A stretch of DNA of 64,000 nucleotides from Hydractinia symbiolongicarpus (taxonomy: Eukaryota; Cnidaria; Hydrozoa; Anthoathecata; Hydractiniidae): contig NC_079888.1 of assembly GCF_029227915.1 (NCBI RefSeq), positions 19,758,001-19,822,000 on the forward strand. The letters are read 5' to 3'. Below the pieces are notes generated by a model. That model did no database searches. It saw only the letters and a program-made list of their open reading frames with translations, and had not been told where the DNA came from. The stretch's first letter is position 1. Each line of letters starts with the position of its first letter. Below, piece after piece: positions 50,491-63,800 of the stretch. The position numbers and the translations under genes are program-made.

Positions 50491-51561
50491 CTACATTTCA
50501 TTGACTTTCTAACGGTGTCAGTTTGTGTGAGTTACAACGGTTGCGTCACATATTCGTCCCAACATGTATTCAGCGATATTTTTCTAACATTACGAGGTTT
50601 CATCGCTTTTAACAGCGAAACGATTGACTGTGGGACTTAATTGAACTGACTTTGGACTTTGACCTTATAAATGTGAATAATGAGACAATTGGACTCAAAG
50701 AAATAACATTCCTCTTAATTTGACATGATTGCTGGAACTCAGCGATTACACTGCAAGCTGTGGTAGCGCTTTATTGAAAACTTTATATAAATGAGTGATT
50801 TTTACTGTGGAACCAATCCTAGCCGTTAGCACGCGCTGAAGAGATAGAGACAGTTTCAAAAACTACATTTCATTGAGTTTCTAACGGTATAATTCCGTGC
50901 GAGTTACAACGGTTGCGCCACACATTCATACCAACATGTACTTAGCGATATCTTCCTGACATTACTAGATTGCATCGCTTTTAACAGTGAAACGATTAAC
51001 TGTGGGACTTAATTGAACTGACCTTGGAATTTGACCTTATAAATGTCTTAAATGAGACAATTGGACTTTAAGAAATAACATTCTTCTTAATTTGACATGA
51101 TTGCTGGAACTCAGCGATTACACTGGGCGCTGTGGTGGCGCTTTATTGAAAACTTTATATAAATAAGTCATTCTTACTGTAGAACCAATCCTAGCCGTTA
51201 GCGCGCGCTAAAGAAATAGAGACAGTTTCAAAAACTACATTTCATTGACTTTCTAATGGCAACAGTCTTTGTGAGTTACAACGGCTGCGCCAAATATTCG
51301 TACCAACATGTGTTAAGCGATATTTTTTGACATTACGAGCTTTCACCGCTTTTAACAGAGAAACGATTGACTGTTGGAATTAATTGAACCGACTTTGAAA
51401 TTTGACGTTATAAATGTGATAAATGAGACAATTGCACTCCAAGAAATAACATTCTTCTTAGATTGACATGATTGCTGGAACTCAGCGATTACACTGGGCG
51501 CTGTGGTAGCGCTCTTTGAAAACTTTATACAAATAAGTGATTTTTACTTTGGAACCAATCC

Positions 51562-51736
51562 TAGCCGTTAGCGCGCGCTGAAGATATAGAGACAGTTTCA
51601 AACAGGTGGACTCCGAGAGTTAACATTCTTTTTAATTTGACATGATCGCTGGAAATCAGCGATTACACTTAGCGCTGTGGTAGTGCTTTAATTAAAAATT
51701 TAGTTAAATAAGTCAATTTTACTGTGGAACCAATAC
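51562..51736. repeat. 175-bp half monomer, copy 7
   Basis: Same deletion with junction TTTCAAACAGGTGGAC. It lies 1,661 bp after copy 6 and is again followed by the ATACTAGC(C/T)GTTAGTGCG monomer. Confidence 0.95.
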
Positions 51737-52184
51737 TAGCCGTTAGTGCGCGCTGAAAAAATAGAGACAGTTCCAAAAACTACATTTTATTGAGTTTCTA
51801 ACGGTGTCAGTTCGTGTGAGTTACAATGGTTGCGCCACATATTCGTACCAACATGTATTTAGCGATATTTTTCTGATATTACTAGGTTGCATCGCTTTTA
51901 TTAGTGAAACGAATGAAGGTGGGACTTAATTCAACTGATTTTGGACTTTGACCTTATAAATTTGATAAATGAGACAATTGGACTCCAAAAAATGACATTA
52001 TTCTTAATTTGACATGATTCCTGGAACTCAGCGATTACACGGGGCGCTGTGGTAGCGCGTTATTGAAAACTTTATATGAAAAAGTCATCTTTACTGTAGA
52101 ACAAATCCTAGCCGTTTTCGCGCCCTGAAGAAATAGAGACAGTTTCAAAATCTACATTTCATTGACTTTCTAACGGTGTCAGTT

Positions 52185-53241
52185 CGTGTGAGTTACAACG
52201 GTTGCGCCACATATTCGTACCAACATGTATTTAGCGATATTTTTCTGATATTACTAGGTTGCATCGCTTTTGACAGTGAAACGATTGACTGTGGGACATA
52301 ATTTAACTGACTTTGGACTTTGACCTTCTAAATAGGATAAATAAGACAATTGCACTCTAAGAAATAACATTGTCTTTAATTTGACATGATTGCTGGAACT
52401 CAACGATTACACTGGGCGCTGTGGTAACGCTTTATGGAAAACTTTATATAAATAAGTCATTTTTACTGTGGAACCAATCTTAGCCCTTAACGCGCGCCGA
52501 AGAAATAGAGGCAGTTTCAAACACTACATTTTATTGACTTTCTAACGGTATCAGTCCGTGTGAGTTACAACGTTTGCGCCACATATTCGTACCAACATGT
52601 GTTTAGCGATACTTTTCTGACATTACGAGCTTTCATCGCTTTTAACAGGGAAACGATTGACTGTGGGACTTAATTGAACCGATTTTGGAATTTGAAGTTA
52701 TAAATGTGATAAATGACACAATTGCACTCCAAGAAATAACATTCTTCTCAATTTGACATGATTGCTGGAACTCAGCGATTACACTGGGCGCTGTGGTAGC
52801 GCTTTATGGAAAACTTTATATAAATAAGTCATTTTTACTGTGGAACCAATCTTAGCCGTTAACGCGCGCCGAAGAAATGGAGGCAGTTTCAAACACTACA
52901 TTTTATTGACTTTCTAACGGTGTCAGTCCGTGTGAGTTACAACGTTTGCGCCACATATTCGTACCAACATGTGTTTAGCGATACTTTTCTGACATTACAA
53001 GCTTTCATCGCTTTTAACAGGGAAACGATTGACTGTGGGACTTAATTGAACCGATTTTGGAATTTGAAGTTATAAATGTGATAAATGACACAATTGCACT
53101 CCAAGAAATAACATTCTTCTCAATTTGACATGATTGCTGGAACTCAGCGATTACACTGGTCGCTGTGGTAGCGCTTTATGGAAAACTTTATATAAATAAG
53201 TCATTTTTACTGTGGAACCAATCTTAGCCGTTAACGCGCGC
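52185..53241. repeat. 1.05-kb block, copy 2 (partner 47375-48431)
   Basis: Copy at +4,810 bp. The monomer at 53225 starts like 48415 but continues like 48787 (AACTTTGTCAGTTCG, ACAATGGTTGCG), so it is a hybrid that deletes most of one monomer relative to copy 1. Confidence 0.84.
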
Positions 53242-55434
53242 TGAAGAAATAGAGACAGTTCCAAAAACTACATTTCATTGAGTTTCTAACTTTGTCAGTT
53301 CGTGTGAGTTACAATGGTTGCGCCACATATTCGTACGAACATGTATTTAGCGATATTTTTCTGATATTACTAGGTTGCATCGCTTTTATTAGTGAAACGA
53401 ATGACGGTGGGACTTGATTGAACTGATTTTGGACTTCGACTTTATAAATGTGATAAATATCACAATTAAATTCCCAGAAACAACATTCTTCTTAATTTGA
53501 CATGATTGCGGGAACTCAGCGATTACACTGGGCGCTGTGGTAGCGCTTTATATAAAAATTTAAATAAATAAGCCATTTTTACTGTGGAACCAATGCTAGC
53601 CGTTAGCGCGTGCTGAAGAAGTGGAGACAGTTTCAAAAACTACATTTAATTGACTTTCTAATGGCATCAATCCTTGCTAGTTACAACGGTTGCGCCACAT
53701 ATTCGTACCAACATGTGTTTAGCGATACTTTTCTGACATTACGAGCTTTCATCGCTTTTAACAGGGAAACGTTTGACTGTGGGACTTAATTGAACCGATT
53801 TTGGAATTTGAAGTTATAAATGTGATAAATGACACAATTGCACTCCAAGAAATAACATTCTTCTCAATTTGACATGATTGCTGGAACTCAGCGATTACAC
53901 TGGGCACTGTGGTAGCGCGTTATTGAAAACTTTATATGAAAAAGTCATCTTTACTGTATAACCAATCCTAGCCGTTATCGCGCCCTGAAGAAATTGAGAC
54001 AGTTTCAAAATCTTCATTTCAATGACTTTCTAACGGTGTCAGTTCGTGTGAGTTACAACGGTTTAATCACATATTTGTACCAACATGTACTTAGCGATAT
54101 TTTCCTGACATTACTATATTGCAACGCTTTTAACAGTGAAACGATTAACTGTGGGACTTGATTGAACTGACTTTGGACTTTGACCTTATAAATGTGCTAA
54201 ATGAGACAATTGGACTGCAAGAAATAACATTCTTCTTAATTTGACATGATTGCTGGAACTCAGCGATAACACTGGGCGCTGTGGTAGCGCTTTATGGAAA
54301 ACTTTATATAAATAAGTTATTTTTACTGTGGAACCAATCTTAGCCGTTAACGCGCGCTGAAGAAATGGAGGCAGTTTCAAAAACTACATTTTATTGACTT
54401 TCTAACGGTATCAGTCCGTGTGAGTTACAACGGTTACGCCACATATTCATTCCAACATGTGTTTAGCGATACTTTTCTGACATTACGAGCTTTCATCGCT
54501 TTTAACAGTGAAACGATTGACTGTGGGACTTAATTGAACCGACTTTGGAATTTGAACTTATAAATGTGATAAATGACACAATTGCACTCCAAGAAATAAC
54601 ATTCTTCTTATTTTGACATGATTGCTGGAACTCAGCGATTACACTGGGCACTGTGGTAGCGCGTTATTGAAAACTTTATATGAAAAAGTCATTTTTACTG
54701 TGGAACCAATCTTAGCCGTTAACGCGCGCTGAAGAAATGGAGGCAGTTTCAAAAACTACATTTTATTAACTTTCTAACGGTATCAGTCCGTGTGAGTTAC
54801 AACGGTTGCGCCACATATTCGTACCAACATGTGTTTAGCGATACTTTTCTGACATTACGAGCTTTCATTGCTTTTAACAGTGAAACGATTGAATGTGGGA
54901 TTTAATTGAACCGACTTTGGAATTTGACCTTATAAATGTGATAAATGAGACAATTGCATTCCAAGAAATAACATTCTTCTTAATTTGACATGATTGCTGG
55001 AACTCAGCGGTTACACTGGGCACTGTAGTAGCGCTTTATTTAAAAATTCAAATAAATAAGTCATTTTTACTGTGAAACCAATCCTAGCCGATAGCGCGCG
55101 CTGAAGAAATAGAGACTGTTTCAAAAACTACATTTCATTGACTTTCTAATGGCAACAGTCCTTGTGAGTTACAACGACTGCGTCACATGTTCGTACCAAC
55201 ATGCATTCAGCGATATGTTTCTAACATTACGAGGTTTCATCGCTTTTAACAGTGAAACGATTGACTGTGGGACTTATTTGAACTGACTGTGGACTTTGCC
55301 CTTTTAAATGCGATAAATGAGACAATTGGACTCCAAGAAATAACATTCCTCTTAATTTGACATGATTGCTGGAACTCAGCGATTACACTGGGCGCTGTGG
55401 TAGCGCTTTATTGAAAACTTTATATAAATAAGTG

Positions 55435-55460
55435 ATTTTTACTGTGCTGAAGAGATAGAG
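55435..55460. repeat. Box deletion 1 (about 27 bp)
   Basis: TTTTTACTGTG runs directly into CTGAAGAGATAG, removing the last 10 and first 16 or so monomer bases, including the palindrome. Spacing 55085 to 55802 is 717 bp, 27 short of two monomers. Confidence 0.9.
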
Positions 55461-56050
55461 ACAGTTTCAAAAACTACATTTCATTGAATTTCTAACGGTA
55501 TAATTCCGTGTGAGTTACAACGGTTGCGACACACATTCGTACCAACATGTACTTAGCGATATTTTCGTGACATTAAGAGGTTCATCGGTTTCAACAGTGA
55601 AACGATTAACTGTGGGACTTAATTGAACTGACTTTGGACTTTGACCTTATAAAAGTGTTAAATGACACAATTGCACTCCAAGAAATAACATTCTTCTTAT
55701 TTTGACATGATTGCTGGAACTCAGCGATTACACTGTGCACTGTGGTAGCGCGTTATTGAAAACTTTATATGAAAAAGTCATTTTTGCTGTGGAACCAATC
55801 TTAGCCGTTAACGTGCGCTGAAGAAATGGAGGCAGTTTCAAAAACTACATTTATTAACTTTCTAACGGTATCAGTCCGTGTGAGTTACAACGGTTGCGCC
55901 ACATATTCGTACCAACATGTGTTTAGCGATACTTTTCTGACATTACGAGCTTTCATTGCTTTTAACAGTGAAACGATTGAATGTGGGACTTAATTGAACC
56001 GACTTTGGAATTTGACCTTATAAATGTGATAAATGAGACAATTGCATTCC

Positions 56051-56075
56051 AAGAAATAACAAACTTTATATAAAT
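56051..56075. repeat. 71-bp tail deletion
   Basis: AAGAAATAAC (to monomer position 260) joins AAACTTTATATAAATAAG (from about 332), removing the inverted repeat. The monomer is 301 bp. Confidence 0.9.
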
Positions 56076-56102
56076 AAGTTATTTTTACTGTGGAACCAAT
56101 CT

Positions 56103-56277
56103 TAGCCGTTAACACGCGCTGAAGAAATGGAGGCAGTTTTAAACAGTTGGACTCCGAGAGTTAACATTCTTTTTAATTTGACATGATCGCTGGAAATCAG
56201 CGATTACACTTAGCGCTGTGGTAGCGCGTTATTGAAAATTTTATATGAAGAAGTCGTCTTTACTGTAGAACCAATCC
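56103..56277. repeat. 175-bp half monomer, copy 8
   Basis: Same deletion, but with a TTAGCCGTTAACACGCG box and GGAGGCAGTTTTAAACAG before the junction, so the left part was exchanged for another monomer type while the deletion was kept. It sits in the scarred zone. Confidence 0.92.
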
Positions 56278-56627
56278 TAGCCGTTATCGCGCGCTGAAGA
56301 AATGGAGGCAGTTTCAAAAACTACATTTTATTGACTTTCTAACGGTATCAGTCCGTGTGAGTTACAACGGTTGCGCCACATATTCGTACCAACATGTGTT
56401 TAGCGATACTCTTTTGACATTACGAGCTTTCATCGCTTTTAACAGTGAAACGATTGACTGTGGGACTTAATTGAACCGACTTTGGAATTTGAACTTATAA
56501 ATGTGATAAATGAGACAATTGCACTCCAAGAAATAACATTCCTCTTAATTTGACATGATTGCTGGAACTCAGCGATTACACTGGGCGCTGTGGTAGCGCT
56601 TTATTGAAAACTTTATATAAATAAGTG

Positions 56628-56655
56628 ATTTTTACTGTGCTGAAGAGATAGAGAC
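56628..56655. repeat. Box deletion 2, same junction as at 55440
   Basis: ACTGTG-CTGAAGAGATAG recurs here with the same flanks, 1,193 bp downstream of the first, so it is a copy of one event and not an independent deletion. Confidence 0.9.
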
Positions 56656-56924
56656 AGTTTCAAAAACTACATTTCATTGAATTTCTAACGGTATAATTCC
56701 GTGTGAGTTACAACGGTTGCGACACACATTCGTACCAACATGTACTTAGCGATATTTTCGTGACATTAAGAGGTTCATCGGTTTCAACAGTGAAACCATT
56801 AACTGTGGGACTTAATTGAACTGACTTTGGACTTTGACCTTATAAAAGTGTTAAATGACACAATTGCACTCCAAGAAATAACATTCTTCTTATTTTGACA
56901 TGATTGCTGGAACTCAGCGATTAC

Positions 56925-56955
56925 ACTGTGCACTGTGAACCGACTTTGGAATTTG
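56925..56955. repeat. Out-of-register junction (119-bp back-jump)
   Basis: ACTGTGCACTGTG (to monomer position 315) is followed by AACCGACTTTGG (from position 197), so positions 197-315 occur twice in succession. With the 27-bp loss this explains the 836-bp spacing from 56278 to 57114. Junction overlap is at most a base or two. Confidence 0.88.
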
Positions 56956-57113
56956 ACCTTATAAATGTGATAAATGAGACAATTGCATTCCAAGAAATAA
57001 CATTCTTCTTAATTTGACATGATTGCTGGAACTCAGCGGTTACACTGGGCACTGTAGTAGCGCTTTATTTAAAAATTCAAATAAATAAGTCATTTTTACT
57101 GTGAAACCAATCC

Positions 57114-60100
57114 TAGCCGATAACGCGCGCTGAAGAAATAGAGACTGTTTCAAAAACTACATTTCATTGACTTTCTAATGGCAACAGTCCTTGTGAGTTA
57201 CAACGACTGCGTCACATGTTCGTACCAACATGCATTCAGCGATATGTTTCTAACATTACGAAGTTTCATCGCTTTTAACAGTGAAACGATTGACTGTGGG
57301 ACTTATTTGAACTGACTTTGGACTTTGCCCTTTTAAATGCGATAAATGAGACAATTGGACTCCAAGAAATAACATTCCTCTTAATTTGACATGATTGCTG
57401 GAACTCAGCGATTACACTGGGCGCTGTGGTAGCGCTTTATTGAAAACTTTATATAAATAAGTGATTTTTACTGTGGAACCAATCGTAGCCGTTAGGGCGC
57501 GCTGAAGAGATAGAGACAGTTTCAAAAACTACATTTCATTGACTTTCTAACGGTGTCAGTTCGTGTGAGTTACAACGGTTTAATCACATATTCGTACCAA
57601 CATGTACTTAGCGATATTTTCCTGACATTACTAGATTGCAACGCTTTTAACAGTGAAACGATTAACTGTGGGACTTAATTGAACTGACTTTGGACTTTGA
57701 CCTTATAAATGTGCTAAATGAGACAATTGGACTGCAAGAAATAACATTTTTCTTAATTTGACATGATTGCTGGAACTCAGCGATAACACTGGGCGCTGTG
57801 GTAGCGCTTTATTGAAAACTTTATATGAAAAAGTCATTTTTGCTGTGGAACCAATCTTAGCCGTTAACGCGCTGAAGAAATGGAGGCAGTTTCAAAAACT
57901 ACATTTATTAACTTTCTAACGGTATCAGTCCGTGTGAGTTACAACGGTTGCGCCACATATTCGTACCAACATGTGTTTAGCGATACTTTTCTGACATTAC
58001 GAGCTTTCATTGCTTTTAACAGTGAAACGATTGAATGTGGGACTTAATTGAACCGACTTTGGAATTTGAACTTATAAATGTGATAAATGACACAATTGCA
58101 CTCCAAGAAATAACATTCTTCTTATTTTGACATGATTGCTTGAACTCAGCGATTACACTGGGCACTGTGATAGCGCGTTATTGAAAACTTTATATGAAAA
58201 AGTCATTTTTACTGTGGAACCAATCTTAGCCGTTAACGCGCGCTGAAGAAATAGAGACCGTTTCAAAAACTACATTTCATTGACTTTCTAATGGCAACAG
58301 TCCTTGTGAGTTACAACGACTGCGTCACATGTTCGTACCAACATGCATTCAGCAATATGTTTCTAACATTACGAGGTTTCATCGCTTTTAACAGTGAAAC
58401 GATTGACTGTGGGACTTATTTGAACTGACTTTGGACTTTGCCCTTTTAAATGCGATAAATGAGACAATTGGACTCCAAAAAATAACATTCCTCTTAATTT
58501 GACATGATTGCTGGAACTCAGCGATTACACTGGGCGCTGTGGTAGCGCTTTATTGAAAACTTTATATAAATAAGTGATTTTTACTGTGGAACCAATCGTA
58601 GCCGTTAGGGCGCGCTGAAGAGATAGAGACAGTTTCAAAAACTACATTTCATTGAGTTTCTAACGGTATAATTCCGTGTGAGTTACAACGGTTGCGACAC
58701 ACATTCGTACCAACATGTACTTAGCGATATTTTCGTGACATTAAGAGGTTCATCGGTTTCAACAGTGAAACGGATAACTGTGGGACTTAATTGAACTGAC
58801 TTTGGACTTTGACCTTATAAAAGTGTTAAATGACGCAATTGCACTCCAAGAAATAACATTCTTCTTATTTTGACATGATTGCTGGAACTCAGCGATTTCA
58901 CTGTGCACTGTGGTAGCGCGTTATTGAAAACTTTATATGAAAATTCATTTTTGCTGTGGAACCAATCTTAGCCGTTAACGCGCGCTGAAGAAATGGAGGC
59001 AGTTTCAAAAACTACATTTTATTAACTTTCTAACGGTATCAGTCCGTGTGAGTTACAACGGTTGCGCCACATATTCGTACCAACATGTGTTTAGCGATAC
59101 TTTTCTGACATTACGAGCTTTCATCGCTTTTAACAGTGAAACGATTGAATGTGGGACTTAATTGAACCAACTTTGGAATTTGTCCTTATAAATGTAATAA
59201 ATGAGACAATTGCACTCCAAGAAATAACATTCTTCTTAATTTGACATGATTGCTGGAACTCAGCGGTTACACTGGGCACTGTAGTAGCGCTTTATTTAAA
59301 AATTCAAATAAATAAGTCATTTTTACTGTGGAACCAATCTTAGCCGTTAACGCGCGCTGAAGAAATAGAGACCGTTTCAAAAACTACATTTCATTGACTT
59401 ACTAATGGCAACAGTCCTTGTGAGTTACAACGACTGCGTCACATGTTCGTACCAACATGCATTCAGCAATATGTTTCTAACATTACGAGGTTTCATCGCT
59501 TTTAACAGTGAAATGATTGACTGTGGGACTTATTTGAACTGACTTTGGACTTTGCCCTTTTAAATGCGATAAATGAGACAATTGGACTCCAAGAAATAAC
59601 ATTCCTCTTAATTTGACATGATTGCTGGAACTCAGCGATTACACTGGGCGCTGTGGTAGCGCTTTATTGAAAACTTTATATAAATAAGTGATTTTTACTG
59701 TGGAACCAATCGTAGCCGTTAGGGCGCGCTGAAGAAATAGAGACAGTTTCAAAAACTACATTTCATTGAGTTTCTAACGGTATAATTCCGTGTGAGTTAC
59801 CACGGTTGCGACACACATTCGTACCAACATGTACTTAGCGATATTTTCGTGACATTAAGAGGTTCATCGGTTTCAACAGTGAAACGATTAACTGTGGGAC
59901 TTAATTGAACTGACTTTGGACTTTGACCTTATAAATGTGTTAAATGAGACAATTGAACCGCAAGAAATAACATTCTTCTTAATTTGACATGACTGCTGGA
60001 ACTCAGCGATTACACTGGGCGCTGTGGTAGCGCTTTATGGAAAACTTTATATAAATAAGTCATTTTTACTGTGGAACCAATCTTAGCCGTTAACGCGCGC

Positions 60101-60826
60101 TGAAGAAATGGAGGCAGTTTCAAAAACTACATTTTATTGACTTTCTAACGGTATCAGTCCGTGTGAGTTACAACGGTTGCGCCACATATCCGTACCAACA
60201 TGTGTTTAGCGATACTTTTCTGACATTACGAGCTTTCATCGCTTTTAACAGTGAAACGATTGACTGTGGGATTTAATTGAACCGACTTTGGAATTTGAAC
60301 TTATAAATGTGATAAATGACACAATTGCACTCCAAGAAATAACATTCTTCTTATTTTGACATGATTGCTTGAACTCAGCGATTACACTGGGCACTGTGGT
60401 AGCGCGTTATTGAAAACTTTATATGAAAAAGTCATTTTTACTGTGGAACCAATCTTAGCCGTTAACGCGCGCTGAAGAAATGGAGGCAGTTTCAAAAACT
60501 ACATTTTATTAACTTTCTAACGGTATCAGTCCGTGTGAGTTACAACGGTTGCGCCACATATTCGTACCAACATGTGTTTAGCGATACTTTTCTGACATTA
60601 CGAGCTTTCATTGCTTTTAACAGTGAAACGATTGATGTGGGACTTAATTGAAACGACTTTGGAATTTGACCTTATAAATGTGATAAATGAGACAATTGCA
60701 CTCCAAGAAATAACATTCCTCTTAATTTGACATGATTGCTGGAACTCAGCGATTACACTGGGCGCTGTGGTAGCGCTTTATTGAAAACTTTATATAAATA
60801 AGTGATTTTTACTGTGGAACCAATCG
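57114..60826. repeat. Trimer HOR, 1,113-1,114 bp
   Basis: Anchors: 57114, then 57486, 57858, 58227; 58599, 58969, 59341; 59713, 60084, 60456. The first monomer of each trimer has the ATCGTAGCCGTTAGGGCGC box, and its start recurs at 1,113, 1,114 and 1,114 bp. Trimers 1 and 2 contain a third monomer with GAGACCGTTTC, CAACGACTGCGTCAC, ATGCATTCAGC and CCCTTTTAAATGCG; trimer 3 has a second GGAGGCAG type in that place. GTGACATTAAGAGGTTCATCGG marks most of the first monomers. Confidence 0.88.
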
Positions 60827-63800
60827 TAGCCGTTAGGGCGCACTGAAGAGATAGAGACAGTTTCAAAAACTACATTTCATTGAGTTTCTAACGGTATAAT
60901 TCCGTGTGAGTTACAACGGTTGCGACACACATTCGTACCAACATGTACTTAGCGTTATTTTCGTGACATTAAGAGGTTCATCGGTTTCAACAGTGAAACG
61001 ATTAACTGTGGGACTTAATTGAACTGACTTTGGACTTTGACCTTATAAATGTGTTAAATGACACAATTGCACTCCAAGAAATAACATTCTTCTTATTTTG
61101 ACATGATTGCTAGAACTCAGCGATTACACTGTGCACTGTGGTAGCGCGTTATTGAAAACTTTATATGAAAAAGTCATTTTTGCTGTGGAACCAATCTTAG
61201 CCGTTAACGCGCGCTGAAGAAATGGAGGCAGTTTCAAAAACTACATTTTATTAACTTTCTAACGGTATCAGTCCGTGTGAGTTACAACGGTTGCGCCACA
61301 TATTCGTACCAACATGTGTTTAGCGATACTTTTCTGACATTACGAGCTTTCATTGCTTTTAACAGTGAAACGATTGAATGTGGGACTTTTTTGAATTGAC
61401 TTTGGACTTTGCCCTTTTAAATGCGATAAATGAGACAATTGGACTCCAAGAAATAACATTCCTCATAATTTGACATGATTGCTGGAACTCAGCGATTACA
61501 CTGGGCGCTGTGGTAGCGCTTTATTGAAAACTTTATATAAATAAGTGATTTTTACTGTGGAACCAATCGTAGCCGTTAGGGCGCGCTGAAGAGATAGAGA
61601 CAGTTTCAAAAACTACATTTCATTGAGTTTCTAACGGTATAATTCCGTGTGAGTTACAACGGTTGCGACACATATCCGTACCAACATGTGTTTAGCGATA
61701 CTTTTCTGACATTACGAGCTTTCATCGCTTTTAACAGTGAAACGATTGACTGTGGGACTTAATTGAACCGACTTTGGAATTTGAACTTATAAATGTGATA
61801 AATGACACAATTGCACTCCAAGAAATAACATTCTTCTTATTTTGACATGATTGCTTGAACTCAGCGATTACACTGGGCACTGTGGTAGCGCGTTATTGAA
61901 AACTTTATATGAAAAAGTCATTTTTACTGTGGAACCAATCTTAGCCGTTCGCGCTGAAGAAATGGAGGCAGTTTCAAAAACTACATTTTATTGACTTTCT
62001 AACGGTATCAGTCCGTGTGAGTTACAACGGTTGCGCCACATATTCGTACCAACATGTGTTTAGCGATACTTTTCTGACATTACGAGCTTTCATTGCTTTT
62101 AACAGTGAAACGATTGATGTGGGACTTAATTGAACCGACTTTGGAATTTGACCTTATAAATGTGATAAATGAGACAATTGCACTCCAAGAAATAACATTC
62201 CTCTTAATTTGACATGATTGCTGGAACTCAGCGATTACACTGGGCGCTGTGGTAGCGCTTTATTGAAAACTTTATATAAATAAGTGATTTTTACTGTGGA
62301 ACCAATCGTAGCCGTTAGGGCGCGCTGAAGAGATAGAGACAGTTTCAAAAACTACATTTCATTGAGTTTCTAACGGTATAATTCCGTGTGAGTTACAACG
62401 GTTGCGACACACATTCGTACCAACATGTACTTAGCGTTATTTTCGTGACATTAAGAGGTTCATCGGTTTCAACAGTGAAACGATTAACTGTGGGACTTAA
62501 TTGAACTGACTTTGGACTTTGACCTTATAAATGTGTTAAATGACACAATTGCACTCCAAGAAATAACATTCTTCTTATTTTGACATGATTGCTAGAACTC
62601 AGCGATTACACTGTGCACTGTGGTAGCGCGTTATTGAAAACTTTATATGAAAAAGTCATTTTTACTGTGGAACCAATCTTAGCCGTTCGCGCTGAAGAAA
62701 TGGAGGCAGTTTCAAAAACTACATTTTATTGACTTTCTAAAGGTATCAGTCCGTGTGAGTTACAACGGTTGCGCCACATATTCGTACCAACATGTGTTTA
62801 GCGATACTTTTCTGACATTACGAGCTTTCATTGCTTTTAACAGTGAAACGATTGATGTGGGACTTAATTGAACCGACTTTGGAATTTGACCTTATAAATG
62901 TGATAAATGAGACAATTGCACTCCAAGAAATAACATTCCTCTTAATTTGACATGATTGCTGGAACTCAGCGATTACACTGGGCGCTGTGGTAGCGCTTTA
63001 TTGAAAACTTTATATAAATAAGTGATTTTTACTGTGGAACCAATCGTAGCCGTTAGGGCGCGCTGATGAGATAGAGACAGTTTCAAAAACTACATTTCAT
63101 TGAGTTTCTAACGGTATAATTCCGTGTGAGTTACAACGGTTGCGACACACATTCGTACCAACATGTACTTAGCGTTATTTTCGTGACATTAAGAGGTTCA
63201 TCGGTTTCAACAGTGAAACGATTAACTATGGGACTTAATTGAACTGACTTTGGACTTTGACCTTATAAATGTGTTAAATGACACAATTGCACTCCAAGAA
63301 ATAACATTCTTCTTATTTTGACATGATTGCTAGAACTCAGCGATTACACTGTGCACTGTGGTAGCGCGTTATTGAAAACTTTATATGAAAAAGTCATTTT
63401 TGCTGTGGAACCAATCTTAGCCGTTAACGCGCGCTGAAGAAATAGAGCCAGTTTCAAAAACTACATTTTATTAACTTTCTAACGGTATCAGTCCGTGTGA
63501 GTTACAACGGTTGCGCCACATATTCGTACCAACATGTGTTTAGCGATACTTTTCTGACATTACGAGCTTTCATTGCTTTTAACAGTGAAACGATTGATGT
63601 GGGACTTAATTGAACCGACTTTGGAATTTGACCTTATAAATGTGATAAATGAGACAATTGCACTCCAAGAAATAACATTCCTCTTAATTTGACATGATTG
63701 CTGGAACTCAGCGATTACACTGGGCGCTGTGGTAGCGCTTTATTGAAAACTTTATATAAATAAGTGATTTTTACTGTGGAACCAATCGTAGCCGTTAGGG

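Larger units (their letters stand above)
43234..54712. repeat. Right-central mixed HOR domain
   Basis: Anchors: 43234, 43604, 43976, 44346, 44521, 44893, 45264, 45637 (C), 46009, 46380, 46555, 46927, 47299, 47671, 48043, 48415, 48787, 49159, 49531, 49901, 50076, 50448, 50820, 51192, 51562, 51737, 52109, 52481, 52853, 53225, 53597, 53969, 54341. Typical types carry TATCGCGCCCTG, TACTAGC(T/C)GTTAGTGCG, GCTGCGCCAAAT and GTGTTTAGCGATACTTTTC. Tails change from ATTTAAAAATTTA to ATTGAAAACTTTATAT. There are no genes. Confidence 0.85.
54713..57113. repeat. Scarred zone: disrupted monomers
   Basis: Anchors 54713, 55085, [box lost], 55802, 56103, 56278, [box lost], 57114 give abnormal spacings of 717, 301, 175 and 836 bp. 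In 2.4 kb there are two box deletions, one 71-bp tail deletion, one half monomer and one out-of-register junction, far more damage than elsewhere. The surrounding monomer types (GTGTTTAGCGATACTTTTC, ATTGAATGTGGG) continue on both sides. Confidence 0.88.

Noticed and set aside
54186-54380. 64-codon frame on the - strand
   Set aside because: Reverse strand of a normal monomer boundary. Its peptide partly resembles those at 33.5 and 35.0 kb because all come from the same satellite region.
56799-56993. 64-codon frame on the - strand
   Set aside because: It exists because the out-of-register junction near 56938 duplicates positions 197-315; it encodes a duplicated satellite segment and no gene.
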